A stretch of DNA of 64,000 nt, from NCBI RefSeq assembly GCF_000023025.1, contig NC_012997.1:1782764-1846763 (forward strand), in the 5' to 3' direction. The first letter of the stretch is position 1. Each line of letters opens with the position of its first letter. The position numbers were made by a program, and so were the translations under genes. Source of the DNA: Teredinibacter turnerae T7901 (GTDB lineage Bacteria > Pseudomonadota > Gammaproteobacteria > Pseudomonadales > Cellvibrionaceae). This document shows positions 19,186 through 29,936 of the stretch, one piece after another. Under the pieces are notes generated by a model, which saw only the letters and a list, made by a program, of their open reading frames with translations, was not told where the DNA came from and made no database searches.

Positions 19186-19286
19186 TATCTCGTCCATTTC
19201 TGTATGGGGTGGCGGCGCGATTTGTCCGAAAGGATAGCCTGCTGCGCCAGGAAAGTTAACGTTAACCATAAGCACGGAGATTTATT

Positions 19287-20270
19287 GTGAAAGCACCCGT
19301 AAGAGTTACTGTGACCGGCGCAGCAGGTCAAATTAGTTATTCGCTCTTGTTTCGAATTGCCGCTGGCGAAATGCTTGGCGCGGATCAGCCTGTAATTTTA
19401 CAAATGCTGGAAATCACTCCTGCGCTAGAGGCTCTGAAAGGGGTTGCAATGGAGCTGGACGACTGTGCATTTCCGCTGCTGCATAGCATGGTGTGCACTG
19501 ATGACGCAAATGTCGCTTTCAAAGATTCAGACTATGCGTTGCTGGTTGGTGCTCGTCCCCGCGGCCCTGGTATGGAGCGCAACGATTTGTTGGAAGCGAA
19601 TGCCGCAATCTTCTCTGTTCAAGGCAAGGCGATTAATGATCACGCGTCTCGTGGCATTAAAGTCTTGGTGGTGGGTAACCCGGCCAATACCAACGCACTG
19701 ATCGCGCAGCGCAACGCGCCTGACATCGACCCGCGTCAGTTTACTGCGATGACTCGCCTGGATCACAACCGCGGCATGAGTCAATTGGCGAGCAAACTGG
19801 ACGTATCAATTAACGACATTACCAAAATGACCATCTGGGGCAATCACTCTTCTACCCAGTACCCTGACCTTTACCACGCATTGGTTAAGGGCGACGCTGC
19901 AATCGATAAAGTCGACAGCACTTGGTACGCGGAAGAGTACATCCCAACAGTGCAACAGCGTGGCGCAGCCATTATTAAAGCTCGTGGTGCATCCAGTGCA
20001 GCCTCTGCGGCAAATGCTGCGATCTTCCATATGCGCGATTGGGCATTAGGTTCTCCTGAGGGAGATTGGGTGAGCATGGGCGTGTATAGCGATGGTAGCT
20101 ATGGTATCGAAAAAGGGCTGATTTACTCTTTCCCCTGTGTGTGTAAGAACGGTGATTGGGAAATTGTACAAGGCTTGAGCATTGATGAATTCTCTCAAGC
20201 GCGTATGACCGCAACCGAAACTGAGTTGCAAGGCGAGCGGGACGCCGTAAAAGCGTTGTTGCCAGCTTAG
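19287..20270 (+). CDS. mdh: Malate dehydrogenase
   Basis: NAD-dependent malate dehydrogenase of the TCA cycle, 327 residues. The nucleotide-binding motif [15 protein letters not shown], the substrate arginines in [20 protein letters not shown] and the catalytic histidine in [11 protein letters not shown] are all present, typical of the longer (cytosolic-like) MDH group. The start is GTG at 19287 with a GGAG site upstream. A strong terminator follows. Confidence 0.95.
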   Translation: MKAPVRVTVTGAAGQISYSLLFRIAAGEMLGADQPVILQMLEITPALEALKGVAMELDDCAFPLLHSMVCTDDANVAFKDSDYALLVGARPRGPGMERNDLLEANAAIFSVQGKAINDHASRGIKVLVVGNPANTNALIAQRNAPDIDPRQFTAMTRLDHNRGMSQLASKLDVSINDITKMTIWGNHSSTQYPDLYHALVKGDAAIDKVDSTWYAEEYIPTVQQRGAAIIKARGASSAASAANAAIFHMRDWALGSPEGDWVSMGVYSDGSYGIEKGLIYSFPCVCKNGDWEIVQGLSIDEFSQARMTATETELQGERDAVKALLPA

Positions 20271-20290
20271 TAAGGTACTCGTGCCTTCTC

Positions 20291-20321
20291 AAAAAGCGCG
20301 GTGTTACCGCGCTTTTTTTTT
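20291..20321 (+). terminator. Rho-independent terminator after mdh
   Basis: A 12-bp stem (AAAAAGCGCGGT at 20291-20302 with ACCGCGCTTTTT at 20306-20317), a three-base loop and a T run: a strong intrinsic terminator 20 bases after the mdh stop. Confidence 0.9.
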
Positions 20322-20408
20322 GTCCGTTGGAAAAGCATATTGCAAATATACGACCTATCGCGACAATATTGTCGACTGGTCTGATTACTTTTTGTGAGGT
20401 TTGACTCT

Positions 20409-20885
20409 ATGGCTATGCCAAAAATTGGAAACAAAGCGCCCGCATTTACCCTTAAGAACCAGGAGGGGGAATCGGTTAAATTATCCTCTTTTGCCGGGGA
20501 GAAAAATGTAGTGGTTTATTTCTACCCTAAAGCGATGACTCCAGGGTGCACCACGCAGGCGTGCGGTATTCGTGATGCCCAAGCTGAGTTCGAAGCCTTG
20601 GATACAGTGGTGTTGGCGATTAGTCCAGATCCGTTCGAACGTTTGAAAAAGTTTGAAGACAAACACCAGCTGAATTTTATTTTGCTCTCCGATGAAGACC
20701 ACGCAGTGGCCGAAAAATACGGTGTCTGGGGTCTAAAAAAGTTTATGGGAAAAGAATTCATGGGCATTTTGCGAACGACATTTATCATTGGCAAAGACGG
20801 TAAGTTAAAGCATGTTATGGACAAGGTGAAAACAAAAACACACGACCAGGATGTGATAAAAATTATTCGCGAGACATTAAACTAA
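20409..20885 (+). CDS. bcp: Thiol peroxidase Bcp (peroxiredoxin Q)
   Basis: Thioredoxin-dependent peroxiredoxin reducing peroxides, 158 residues. The peroxidatic Cys47 is in TPGCTTQACGIRD and the resolving Cys52 lies five residues later, the BCP arrangement. The start at 20409 (MAMPKIG) has GTGAGG at a good distance upstream; a GTG at 20394 is also in frame but overlaps that site. Upstream is AT-rich and no operon partner is visible. Confidence 0.92.
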   Translation: MAMPKIGNKAPAFTLKNQEGESVKLSSFAGEKNVVVYFYPKAMTPGCTTQACGIRDAQAEFEALDTVVLAISPDPFERLKKFEDKHQLNFILLSDEDHAVAEKYGVWGLKKFMGKEFMGILRTTFIIGKDGKLKHVMDKVKTKTHDQDVIKIIRETLN

Positions 20886-21348
20886 GCTATCAACGGATCT
20901 TCATCACCTCCGCGAGTGGGCTTGTTCGCTCAATCGGGAGGTGGCCTTGCCTTCTAATAGTGCTTTCTCATGAGTATGCGCTATATCTAAAACTTTAGTT
21001 GTTGTCATTCCTTATAACAACGAACTAGTTTCTCCATTCGAAGTGTGAATTTGTTAACGATTCTACAGCACTGCCTTGCGATTCCTCGCCGCTAACTCCT
21101 TGTTTTAAAGAAAGAAAATTGTTAACGAATCGTTAAAACTCGTTTTGGCATGTTGTTTTTAATTCATTCTGAAAGTTAACATGTAAATGATAGGCTTACT
21201 AAAATTAATGTCATCTGAAACTACAGGGTGGCGCATTTGAGACTGGCATATCTGCCCTTAAAACAATAGTTTATACCTATAAAAATCGTGAGACACAGTA
21301 GTACCGTTAATAACAATTTATTATAAAGCTGAAGTATTTCGGCGGAAG
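20886..21348. other. Intergenic region, one hairpin
   Basis: No gene is seen in these 460 bases. A stem CACCTCC (20905-20911)/GGAGGTG (20937-20943) could end the bcp transcript but lacks a T tract. The rest is AT-rich and presumably holds the promoter of the downstream regulator. Confidence 0.35.
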
Positions 21349-22350
21349 GTGAGAAAATTGAAACTTTTTGCGAATGACAGTTTTCATCAAGAAGTGCCCG
21401 AAGTACCGCTGAATTTGGATGATTACTCGATGGAAGACCCTGTGCAGAGGGTTACCTATCTCTATAGAGTTGTTTCAAATTCTGGGAATTTTGAATCTAT
21501 AAATCAGGGACTTAAGATGTTACTGGCTGCTGGTTTGAAAAAAATCGGCGCTGATCTGGCTATTGTTAGTCGGCCTTTATCAACCCAAGTTTATGACGTA
21601 GTAGCGAGTGCCGGAGCCGACGACGAATTCTTTGTCGGCAAACACTTATCGCTAAATGGCACATTATGCGAGGAGGTCATAACAAAAAATGCGACCTGTT
21701 CGCACGGAAAAGTGCAGGATAAAGATGTGCATTCATTGTCTATGGCGTATAATAATACTCGAGTGGGTGCGTACTTGGGTACTGTTGTACGTTCCAGGAA
21801 TGCCGGCAATTCGGTGATGAGTTTTATCTCTAGTCGGAGCCGGGAGCAGGACTACAGTACCGAGGACGTAGCTTTCATAGAGCTATTGGCAGAAGGAGTG
21901 GCCTGTATGACTGACCAGCAACTAGCACAAGCTCAACGCAAACTTACCGATCAGGCAATGTTTGCACTTGGTTCCGTTAAAACCCTGGATGAATACCTGG
22001 AGCAAGCACGTTTGCCTGAGGTTTTCGGTGTACCAGCGAGAGTTGTTGAGGTTCTCCAAAGGCGAATCGGGCACGCACCGTTAAGTATTGGTCATGTGGC
22101 TGAAGAGTTGAATCTATCTAAGCGCACGCTTCAGCGTCGCTTGCAGCAGATGGATGTCAGTTTCGCCGATCTCCGCGATCAGGTGCGGTTTCATCATTCT
22201 ATCGATTATCTCATCAAGCAACATTTGAGCATTGATAGCATATCTGCATCGCTAGACTTCTCAGACAGAACCAGTTTTACAAATGCATTTAAGCGTTGGA
22301 CCGGGTTATCGCCCAGTACCTTTCGCAAGTTGTTCCGTGACTACGTATAA
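21349..22350 (+). CDS. GAF-domain AraC-family regulator
   Basis: Probable transcription factor of 333 residues. Residues about 35-190 look like a GAF sensory domain (LKMLLAAGLKKIGADLAIVS, ending in EDVAFIELLAEGVACM). The C-terminal 100 residues form an AraC-type double helix-turn-helix (LNLSKRTLQRRLQQ and FSDRTSFTNAFKRWTGLSPS). The start is uncertain: GTG at 21349 lacks a spaced binding site, whereas a TTG at 21358 follows AAGGTGAG. It stands alone, so its target is unknown. Confidence 0.8.
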   Translation: MRKLKLFANDSFHQEVPEVPLNLDDYSMEDPVQRVTYLYRVVSNSGNFESINQGLKMLLAAGLKKIGADLAIVSRPLSTQVYDVVASAGADDEFFVGKHLSLNGTLCEEVITKNATCSHGKVQDKDVHSLSMAYNNTRVGAYLGTVVRSRNAGNSVMSFISSRSREQDYSTEDVAFIELLAEGVACMTDQQLAQAQRKLTDQAMFALGSVKTLDEYLEQARLPEVFGVPARVVEVLQRRIGHAPLSIGHVAEELNLSKRTLQRRLQQMDVSFADLRDQVRFHHSIDYLIKQHLSIDSISASLDFSDRTSFTNAFKRWTGLSPSTFRKLFRDYV

Positions 22351-22547
22351 GTAAATTGGGGCAGCGGATCGGTAGTGCCGCTGCTCTTTCATTTGCCCTC
22401 CCGCCGCCACTGCTTGCGACTCTCTCGTCGTTAGGCTCTTGACTCTTTCGTCGTCTCTTGTATCTTGTCCGGCTTTAATCGGGATAATCTCTATTCCATC
22501 TTCTCCCGAACGCGGGGAATTCTACTCAACAAGAGGTTAGTAAACAC

Positions 22548-22883
22548 ATGGGTTTTTTCATTGCCGATGCCATGGCTCAGTCCACCGACGCTGCCGGTTC
22601 TCCCAACGGCGGGATAATGCAGATCGTGATGCTGGTCGGTCTTTTTTTGTTCATGTACTTCATCATCATTCGCCCGCAACGCAAGCGACAAAAAGAGCAC
22701 CAGTCTCTGGTAGATGCGTTGAGTAAAGGTGACGAAGTTGTAATGACAAGCGGCATGCTTGGCAAAATTATAGAGGTGGACGAAGGCTACGTGACCCTGA
22801 ATGTTGCTCAAAATGTTGACCTGAAGTTCCAGAAAGTTGCCGTTCATGCGGTACTCCCAAAAGGTACGATTAAGTCAATCTAG
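22548..22883 (+). CDS. yajC: Sec translocase accessory subunit YajC
   Basis: YajC, 111 residues, associates with SecDF in protein export. One membrane segment (about residues 23-42) is followed by IIIRPQRKRQKEH, the signature of the family, and a small beta domain. AAGAGG lies upstream of the ATG. Unusually, neither tgt nor secD/secF flanks it; the upstream gene is the AraC regulator and downstream is D-cysteine desulfhydrase. Confidence 0.9.
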   Translation: MGFFIADAMAQSTDAAGSPNGGIMQIVMLVGLFLFMYFIIIRPQRKRQKEHQSLVDALSKGDEVVMTSGMLGKIIEVDEGYVTLNVAQNVDLKFQKVAVHAVLPKGTIKSI

Positions 22884-23271
22884 TTCCCAGACAAGGCTCC
22901 GGTGGCTACTCTACTGGAGTCTCTCTTCCTAAGTTGTCCTGCATAGTCCCTGCTACTGACCGCCTCACTGTCGCTTTAGTCTCAATACCAGCGGTTGGCC
23001 GCTACCGGCTGTGCTCTGAAAAGCCATTTTTGAAATGCGCTTGCTGCGGTTGAAGATCCGTAGCTGATCTCTACCCCTTTGCTGTTTCCAGCAAATTGCT
23101 AGCACTAATTTTGGTCATGAGGAGTATTTGGTGTGCCGTTAGCGCGCGCTTTCTCAGGCGTGTACGAATTTTCTCGTTATTTCCCGATAGGGATTGATCC
23201 ATCGTTTGCACCCGCGCGCGCAGCTGTATTACTCTCTTCCTCCATCTGATCTACAGCGCAGTAAGGTTGTT
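22884..23271. other. Intergenic, nothing recognised
   Basis: No gene, strong hairpin or repeat was recognised in these 390 bases. secD is not present here. Confidence 0.3.
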
Positions 23272-24318
23272 ATGACTTCTATTCCACGTCCCGAAAAAAT
23301 TTCACTCGCTAACTTACCCACACCACTCCGGCCTCTGGACAGGTTATCGGAACGGCTTGGCGGCCCGCGAATATGGCTCAAACAGGATGAATTGACGGAG
23401 CTGGCCTTGTCCGGGAATAAGGTGCGCAAGTTGGAATTTGTATTGGCGGATGCATTGCAATCCGGCGCAGATACGTTGTTGACGTGTGGCGGAGTGCAGT
23501 CCAACCACTGCCGTGCGACCGCTTTAGCGGCTGCCAGGCTCGGGCTTGATTGCCACTTGATCTTGCGCGGGCCAATGGAGAGGGACAATGACGGTAATTT
23601 GTTGCTGGATAACCTGGCTGGGGCGGAAATTACCGTGTACGACGGTAGCCAGTTTGTTCCGCATTTCGATCAAATTCGTGATCACTGGCTGGCGCATTAT
23701 AAAAGCAAAGGTAAAGTTCCTTATTTTATCCCTATGGGCGCGAGCAACGGTGTCGGGTTGTGGGGCTATATCACCGCCAGCGAGGAATTGTATGAACAAA
23801 CGCAAACCGAAGGGTTTACGCCCGAGGTAGTTGTTTGTGCAACAGGATCTGGCGGCACTCAGGCCGGGCTGACCTTGGGCTGGCATCTGCTCAATAGGCG
23901 TACTCAGGTTCAGGCCTATGCTGTCTGCGATTCCGCAATCTATTTCCAGCAGAAAGTGCTGACGGATGTTGCCCACTGGCAACAACGCTATGGCTCGCTG
24001 CTTAGTGGTTCGGTTACGGGGAATATTGCTAAAGAACTCTCTGTCCACACCTCGGAAGAATATATTGGACCGGGGTATGCCCAGGGCTACCCGGCACTTT
24101 ACGAATCAATGACGCTTGCCACCGAATTGGAAGGGATATTGCTCGACCCTGTGTACACGGGGAAGGCATTTCATGGAATGATCGAAGATATAAAACGCGG
24201 GAGCTACCAGAGCGTGAAAAATATTGTTTTCGTCCACACGGGGGGTGTGTATGGGCTTTTCCCACAAAGAGTACATTTTAATAATCGCGCGCGCGTTTGC
24301 ACTTGGCCGGAGGAATAA
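23272..24318 (+). CDS. D-cysteine desulfhydrase / ACC deaminase family
   Basis: PLP-dependent fold-type II enzyme of 348 residues, in the D-cysteine desulfhydrase/ACC deaminase family. The PLP lysine is Lys50 in SGNKVRKLEF, followed by CGGVQSNHCRATALAAA and a glycine-rich loop ATGSGGTQAG. The start at 23272 has GTAAGG upstream; an in-frame start 78 bases earlier is less likely. The stop abuts the start of the amino-acid symporter gene, so uptake and breakdown of a D-amino acid may be linked. The substrate is inferred. Confidence 0.85.
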   Translation: MTSIPRPEKISLANLPTPLRPLDRLSERLGGPRIWLKQDELTELALSGNKVRKLEFVLADALQSGADTLLTCGGVQSNHCRATALAAARLGLDCHLILRGPMERDNDGNLLLDNLAGAEITVYDGSQFVPHFDQIRDHWLAHYKSKGKVPYFIPMGASNGVGLWGYITASEELYEQTQTEGFTPEVVVCATGSGGTQAGLTLGWHLLNRRTQVQAYAVCDSAIYFQQKVLTDVAHWQQRYGSLLSGSVTGNIAKELSVHTSEEYIGPGYAQGYPALYESMTLATELEGILLDPVYTGKAFHGMIEDIKRGSYQSVKNIVFVHTGGVYGLFPQRVHFNNRARVCTWPEE

Positions 24319-25650
24319 ATGACCGTTTTTTTGAATTCGATTTCATCGGTGGTTTGGGGGCCACTGATGTTGGGATTGATCCTCGGTGTCGGGCTTCTGC
24401 TCACTTTACGGATACGTTTTATATCGTTGCGAAAAATTCCTTACGCGTTTAAACAGCTGTTGTCTGGAAGGCAGCCAGTCGGAGAGGGCACCATTGCGCC
24501 ATTTAATGCGTTAATGCTGTCGTTGTCGGCCACCATAGGTACCGGAAATATTGTGGGGGTTGCAACCGCGATCGGGTTGGGTGGGCCGGGCGCGCTTTTT
24601 TGGATGTGGTGTAGCGCACTCTTAGGCATGGCTACCAAGTACGCTGAAGCAGTATGCGCGGTGCACTTCAGAGAAAAAAGCATCACCGGCAATCATGTGG
24701 GTGGGCCCATGTACTATATCCGTAAGGGTTTAGGACAACGGTGGGCACCCTTGGCCATTTTATTTGCGATCTTTGGCGCTTGTGCCGGGTTTGGCATAGG
24801 CAATATGGTACAGGCTAACTCCGTCGCTGATGCCCTGCAGAATTCGTTTGGTTTGGCGCGTTGGGTGACTGCTGGTGCGCTAGTGGTGCTGGTAGGGGTA
24901 GTGCTGTTGGGAGGCGTGCAGCGTGTCGCGGATGTAGCTAAGCATCTGGTGCCGGTGATGGCGATCAGTTATGTGGCTGCTGGTTTAATTGTGGTGGTGG
25001 TTAATATTGCGCTGGTCCCTGAAGCTCTGAGTTTGATTCTGAAAAGTGCGTTCACTCCAGTGGCGGCGCAGGGAGGGTTTGCAGGTGCGGCCGTTGCGCT
25101 GGCAATACAAATGGGTATCGCGCGCGGCGTGTTTTCTAACGAAGCGGGCTTGGGCAGCGCACCAATGGCCCATGCGGCGGCGGCGACAGACAACCCGGTA
25201 CGGCAGGGTACTGTCGCTATGCTCGGTACATTTATCGATACTATTATTGTGTGCTCGATCACCGGTTTGGCGATCATCGTGTCTGGTGCCTGGGCTGGAG
25301 AGGCGAACGGGGCGGCGATGAGTCAGGCGGCGTTTGACAGCGTGTTGCCCTACGGTGACAAAATTGTCTCACTCGCCCTCGTGGTGTTTGCGTTCACCAC
25401 AATTTTGGGCTGGAGCTACTATGGTGAGCGATGCGTAGAATATTTATTTGGCCCCAAAGCCATAACGCCTTTTCGCGTACTTTGGGTGCTCGCGATTCCG
25501 GCAGGAGTGTTTTTAAGTTTAAAGGTCGTTTGGATTCTAGCGGATATTCTCAATGGCCTTATGGCAATTCCGAATCTTATCGCATTAATTTTATTGTCGG
25601 GTCTCGTTGCCAGACTCACGCGCGAATATTACGGTAAAACCTCGAAATAA
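24319..25650 (+). CDS. AGCS-family sodium:amino acid symporter
   Basis: Sodium:alanine/glycine symporter of the AGCS family, 443 residues with about ten membrane segments. Conserved segments include PFNALMLSLSATIGTGNIVG near the N terminus and GVFSNEAGLGSAPMAHAAA mid-protein. It starts directly after the stop of the D-cysteine desulfhydrase gene and probably imports its substrate or a related small amino acid. Confidence 0.92.
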   Translation: MTVFLNSISSVVWGPLMLGLILGVGLLLTLRIRFISLRKIPYAFKQLLSGRQPVGEGTIAPFNALMLSLSATIGTGNIVGVATAIGLGGPGALFWMWCSALLGMATKYAEAVCAVHFREKSITGNHVGGPMYYIRKGLGQRWAPLAILFAIFGACAGFGIGNMVQANSVADALQNSFGLARWVTAGALVVLVGVVLLGGVQRVADVAKHLVPVMAISYVAAGLIVVVVNIALVPEALSLILKSAFTPVAAQGGFAGAAVALAIQMGIARGVFSNEAGLGSAPMAHAAAATDNPVRQGTVAMLGTFIDTIIVCSITGLAIIVSGAWAGEANGAAMSQAAFDSVLPYGDKIVSLALVVFAFTTILGWSYYGERCVEYLFGPKAITPFRVLWVLAIPAGVFLSLKVVWILADILNGLMAIPNLIALILLSGLVARLTREYYGKTSK

Positions 25651-25873
25651 CGGGGCCAGGAGTGTGAATCCTGTGGCCCTTGTTTGACATTCTGCTGCCA
25701 CGGGCGGATAGTTCCGACGAGAACTCAGCCTGTTCAGCGGATGCAAACCTCGTTTACTCGCCATATTTCGGCGGTGTGTTGTAAATATTGGAACTCGTCG
25801 CTTATTAAGGCGTTCTTATACAGGCCCTAGAAATCACAACACTTGCCATCGCGGTAGCAACATATTTTTCCTT

Positions 25874-26836
25874 ATGCAGACTCCCAGACCTCAAAAACTA
25901 GTTATTGCGATCTCATCCCGCGCATTGTTTGATCTTGCTGAAAGCCATCAGGTATTCGAGTCCGAGGGCTTACAGGCGTATTCCGAATATCAGATTGCGA
26001 ACGAAGACAACATTCTCGCACCAGGTGAAGCGTTTGGTATGGTGAAAAAGTTTCTTCGGATTAATGAGCGTTTGGACACTCAGCGAGTGGAAGTAATACT
26101 TTTATCGCGCAACAGTGCGGATACCGGCTTGCGGGTGTTCAACTCGATTAACCACTATGGATTAGACATCACACGTGCCGCGTTCACAGGCGGGTCCAGC
26201 CCTTACCGTTATATTTTGCCATTTAACGCGCATCTTTTTCTCTCCACCGACGCCGACGATGTGGCTCACGCGCTTGAGCACGGCGTTGCTGCAGCGACAC
26301 TGATGACAACCTCTAAACCGGCTTCCGAAAACGAACAGCTTCGCTTCGCCTTCGATGGCGATGCCGTTATTTTTTCGGATGAAGCAGAGCAGGTATACAA
26401 AGCGCAGGGGTTGGCTGCGTTTGCGCAAAGTGAGCGCGACGCGGCGAAGACACCGCTGAGTGGTGGCCCGTTTAAATCGTTTCTGGCGGCGCTCCATGGG
26501 CTGCAGGATGAATTTAAAGGGCAAGAGTGTCCAATCAGAACCGCGTTAGTCACTGCCAGATCTGCCCCGGCACATGAACGGGTTATACGCACACTCCGAG
26601 CCTGGAATATTCGAATTGATGAGTCACTGTTTTTGGGTGGCCTGAGTAAAGGGGCATTCCTGAAAGCGTATGGCGCCGATGTTTTCTTTGATGATCAACA
26701 AATCAACTGTGAATCCGCGAGCGGCCATGTCGCTACCGGTCATGTCCCTCACGGAATTGCGAACCGGCCCGCGTTAGTGGGCTCCAATGGGGAAAAAAGC
26801 GAACTTAATACCGATAACCAGCAAAATCACAGCTAA
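25874..26836 (+). CDS. Cytosolic 5'-nucleotidase family protein
   Basis: Protein of 320 residues matching the bacterial relatives of eukaryotic cytosolic 5'-nucleotidase 1, which dephosphorylate nucleoside monophosphates. Recognisable segments are LVIAISSRALFDL at the start, NSADTGLRVFNSINHYGLDI, a central RAAFTGG and a late DVFFDDQQINCESAS. Its last 63 bases overlap the convergent TauE gene, so the two C termini are encoded on opposite strands of the same DNA. Confidence 0.8.
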   Translation: MQTPRPQKLVIAISSRALFDLAESHQVFESEGLQAYSEYQIANEDNILAPGEAFGMVKKFLRINERLDTQRVEVILLSRNSADTGLRVFNSINHYGLDITRAAFTGGSSPYRYILPFNAHLFLSTDADDVAHALEHGVAAATLMTTSKPASENEQLRFAFDGDAVIFSDEAEQVYKAQGLAAFAQSERDAAKTPLSGGPFKSFLAALHGLQDEFKGQECPIRTALVTARSAPAHERVIRTLRAWNIRIDESLFLGGLSKGAFLKAYGADVFFDDQQINCESASGHVATGHVPHGIANRPALVGSNGEKSELNTDNQQNHS

Positions 26837-27559
26837 GATTGGTTGTAATACGGTATTTGGAATTTTCGCTGCCAACTTCGCACCCAAGTGCACCGCTGGC
26901 ACCGAGCCCAGCAGCAGCCCAAACAACAGGTTGAAATCCACATTGTCGTTCCAGAGGTGCCCCAGACCCGCAATAAGGGTCAGTGGGACCGCATGAGCGA
27001 TGTCGGTACCAACCACTTGGAGGGCGGGAAGCCTGGGATACAGCAGCAATAATAATGCAGCGCAAAATGCACCCGCCCCAACAGAAGACAGCGTGACAAA
27101 AATTCCTAATAAAACGCCGCTGGCAAAGGTGACGAGTGTGCTTTGGCGATGAAACCATGTGTGTGGTTCTTCGCCTGTGCCTTGTATGCGCTTTTTAAAG
27201 AACACCACTACAGACGTCATAATCAACATAAAGCCCAGGCTATGGGTAAGAAACGGGCCGTAGTCAAATGATTCTGGGATGAGATAGCGCAGTGTAAGGG
27301 TGGTTATGAGAGACGCTGGGATGCTTCCCGATGCGAGCGTCAACACCAACTTCCAGCGCACTGTGCCCTGCCTGTGGTGAGCATGCATTGCGCCGGTTTT
27401 GGTAACTGCGGCGTACAGGAGGTCCGTCCCAATGGCGATCTTCTGAGGAACGCCTGAGAGAATCAGGATAGGCGTCATGAGTGAGCCGCCGCCTACACCA
27501 GTTAGGCCAACAGCCAGACCCACACCAGCGCCGGCGAAGATGTAGAAAATTAAATCCAT
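26774..27559 (-). CDS. TauE/SafE-family sulfite exporter-like permease
   Basis: Membrane protein of 261 residues with eight or so hydrophobic segments and the two TauE/SafE glycine-rich repeats (GLTGVGGGSLMTPIL and LSSVGAGAFCAALLLL). Members export sulfite, sulfoacetate and other anions. It lies divergent from cysB, which fits a role in sulfur handling, although the substrate is an inference. Confidence 0.87.
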   Translation of the reverse strand: MDLIFYIFAGAGVGLAVGLTGVGGGSLMTPILILSGVPQKIAIGTDLLYAAVTKTGAMHAHHRQGTVRWKLVLTLASGSIPASLITTLTLRYLIPESFDYGPFLTHSLGFMLIMTSVVVFFKKRIQGTGEEPHTWFHRQSTLVTFASGVLLGIFVTLSSVGAGAFCAALLLLLYPRLPALQVVGTDIAHAVPLTLIAGLGHLWNDNVDFNLLFGLLLGSVPAVHLGAKLAAKIPNTVLQPILAVILLVIGIKFAFFPIGAH

Positions 27560-27630
27560 ATTAGGGCGGAAAATTGTGAATCTGACTGCTAAATTACAAA
27601 TACGGGTAGCAAATATAGCTATTTATAACT

Positions 27631-27702
27631 ATTCTTCAAAAGAATATTTAATTCTATTTTTATAATTGTTCTGGTGAATTATCGTCATGTGTTCTAAAGA
27701 AC
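27631..27702. promoter_or_regulatory. Palindromes upstream of cysB
   Basis: The AT-rich gap between the TauE gene and cysB has two short palindromes, ATTCTT-CAA-AAGAAT (27631-27645) and GTTCT-AA-AGAAC (27691-27702), with TATAAT at 27661-27666 between them. They are plausible operators for autoregulation by CysB, by position only. Confidence 0.35.
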
Positions 27703-27769
27703 GGCTATATTTTGAACTACGGTTATCTAAGACTGCCGCCATCTGGAGGGCACAATGAAACTGCAGTAG

Positions 27770-28729
<960 letters not shown>

Positions 28730-28746
28730 CCTCAACTCTGATTAAG

Positions 28747-28791
28747 TTAGCACCAAAAAAGCCGGGAATTTCCCGGCTTTTTTGGTGCTAA
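28747..28791. terminator. Bidirectional terminator between cysB and cysH block
   Basis: A nearly perfect 45-base palindrome with 22-bp arms, a GC core (GCCGGG/CCCGGC) and A/T tracts on both sides, placed between convergent transcripts. Confidence 0.9.
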
Positions 28792-28830
28792 GCTAGCTTG
28801 TTGCTCAGCTCGATAAACTTGTTAACCTGT

Positions 28831-29166
28831 TTATAAAAAATCCAGGTCGTCGTTGTTTTCCATGATTTCTTTGAGTTCGTCTTTCTCTTCAGTTTTTTGG
28901 TTTAACACTTCCTTCACGAACTTCATATACACGGTATACACCAGCGGTGCGGCACCGTCTTTCTCCACCACAAAGAATGGTGCGCGGTCGACGTCGAGCT
29001 TTTTGGCCAACACCATACCGTCGCTTTCAGGGTCACGCTCGTCGGCAGTGAGGATTGTGTCGATCTGAGCAATCTGCCCTGACGATTCAAGCTTTTGCAG
29101 CACATCACCACATTTCTTGCACGGCGAGCCATCAGCGAGAATTTTTTTTACCAGAGTAATTTTCAT
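28831..29166 (-). CDS. Thioredoxin-like protein with CKKC motif
   Basis: Acidic protein of 111 residues starting MKITLVKKILADGSPCKKCG. Cys16 and Cys19 form a CxxC redox pair in a thioredoxin/glutaredoxin-like fold, with a cis-proline position at DRAPFFVVEK. The C terminus is a Glu-rich tail. The start at 29166 is preferred over an upstream in-frame start that would add 54 Arg/Thr-rich residues. It lies 59 bases downstream of cysH on the same strand and may serve as a reductant for it; this is inferred. Confidence 0.75.
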   Translation of the reverse strand: MKITLVKKILADGSPCKKCGDVLQKLESSGQIAQIDTILTADERDPESDGMVLAKKLDVDRAPFFVVEKDGAAPLVYTVYMKFVKEVLNQKTEEKDELKEIMENNDDLDFL

Positions 29167-29225
29167 AATCGTATCCCGTTTAATTGTTAAATCCGTTATC
29201 GGGGCGGTCCGGGTGGAATGCAAGC

Positions 29226-29936
29226 TTAGCGGTGCAGTCCGCATTCTTTCTTGGTTTCTTCTTCCCACCACCAGCGACCCTCGCGCTCGTGTTGACCTGG
29301 GCCCGTGGGCCGGGTGCACGGTTCGCACCCGATCGAAATAAAGCCCTGATCGTGCAGCTTGTTGTAGGGCACGTCATTGCTGCGGATGTAGTCCCACACT
29401 TGGGCAGACGTCCAGTTCACCAGGGGGTTATATTTGGCAAGCACTTCTTCAGGGCGGGAGAAAGCGCGGTCATGCTGAACAACCGGAATGTTCGCTCTTG
29501 TGCCTGGGCTCTGGTCCTTGCGTTGCCCTGTAATCCAGGCATCCAGGGTAAGGAGCTTTTTGCGCAGCGGTCCAACTTTGCGAATAGCGCAACACTCTTT
29601 ATGTGTGTCCTGATAGAAGCTGAACAACCCTTTTTCGTTGACGAGCTGTTGAACGGCGGTGGCGTCGGGAAACAGGATTTGTAGATCAACATCATAGTGT
29701 TGACGTACTTTGTCGATAAACTCGTAGGTCGCGGCATGCAAGCGGCCAGTATCCAGACAAAATACCTGGACGCCTGGTTTTATACGGCTGGCCATATCGA
29801 CAAGTACGACGTCTTCAGCACCACTAAACGAAATGGCGATATTGTCGTGTTCTGCCAGTGCGTGTGCCAGGATTTCCTGTGGGGATGCGGCTTGCAGGTT
29901 GCTGTCCAAGTCTACGAGATTAATGGTGTCGTTCAT
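29226..29936 (-). CDS. cysH: Adenylylsulfate reductase, iron-sulfur type
   Basis: Reduces activated sulfate to sulfite for cysteine synthesis, 236 residues. The PP-loop is [11 protein letters not shown]. Cys115-Cys116 and Cys204-x2-Cys207 form the 4Fe-4S motif of APS reductases, which E. coli PAPS reductase lacks, and the catalytic Cys232 is in the C-terminal ECGLH. The enzyme therefore probably uses APS directly. The neighbourhood cysB-cysH-thrH matches that of Pseudomonas. Confidence 0.92.
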   Translation of the reverse strand: MNDTINLVDLDSNLQAASPQEILAHALAEHDNIAISFSGAEDVVLVDMASRIKPGVQVFCLDTGRLHAATYEFIDKVRQHYDVDLQILFPDATAVQQLVNEKGLFSFYQDTHKECCAIRKVGPLRKKLLTLDAWITGQRKDQSPGTRANIPVVQHDRAFSRPEEVLAKYNPLVNWTSAQVWDYIRSNDVPYNKLHDQGFISIGCEPCTRPTGPGQHEREGRWWWEEETKKECGLHR

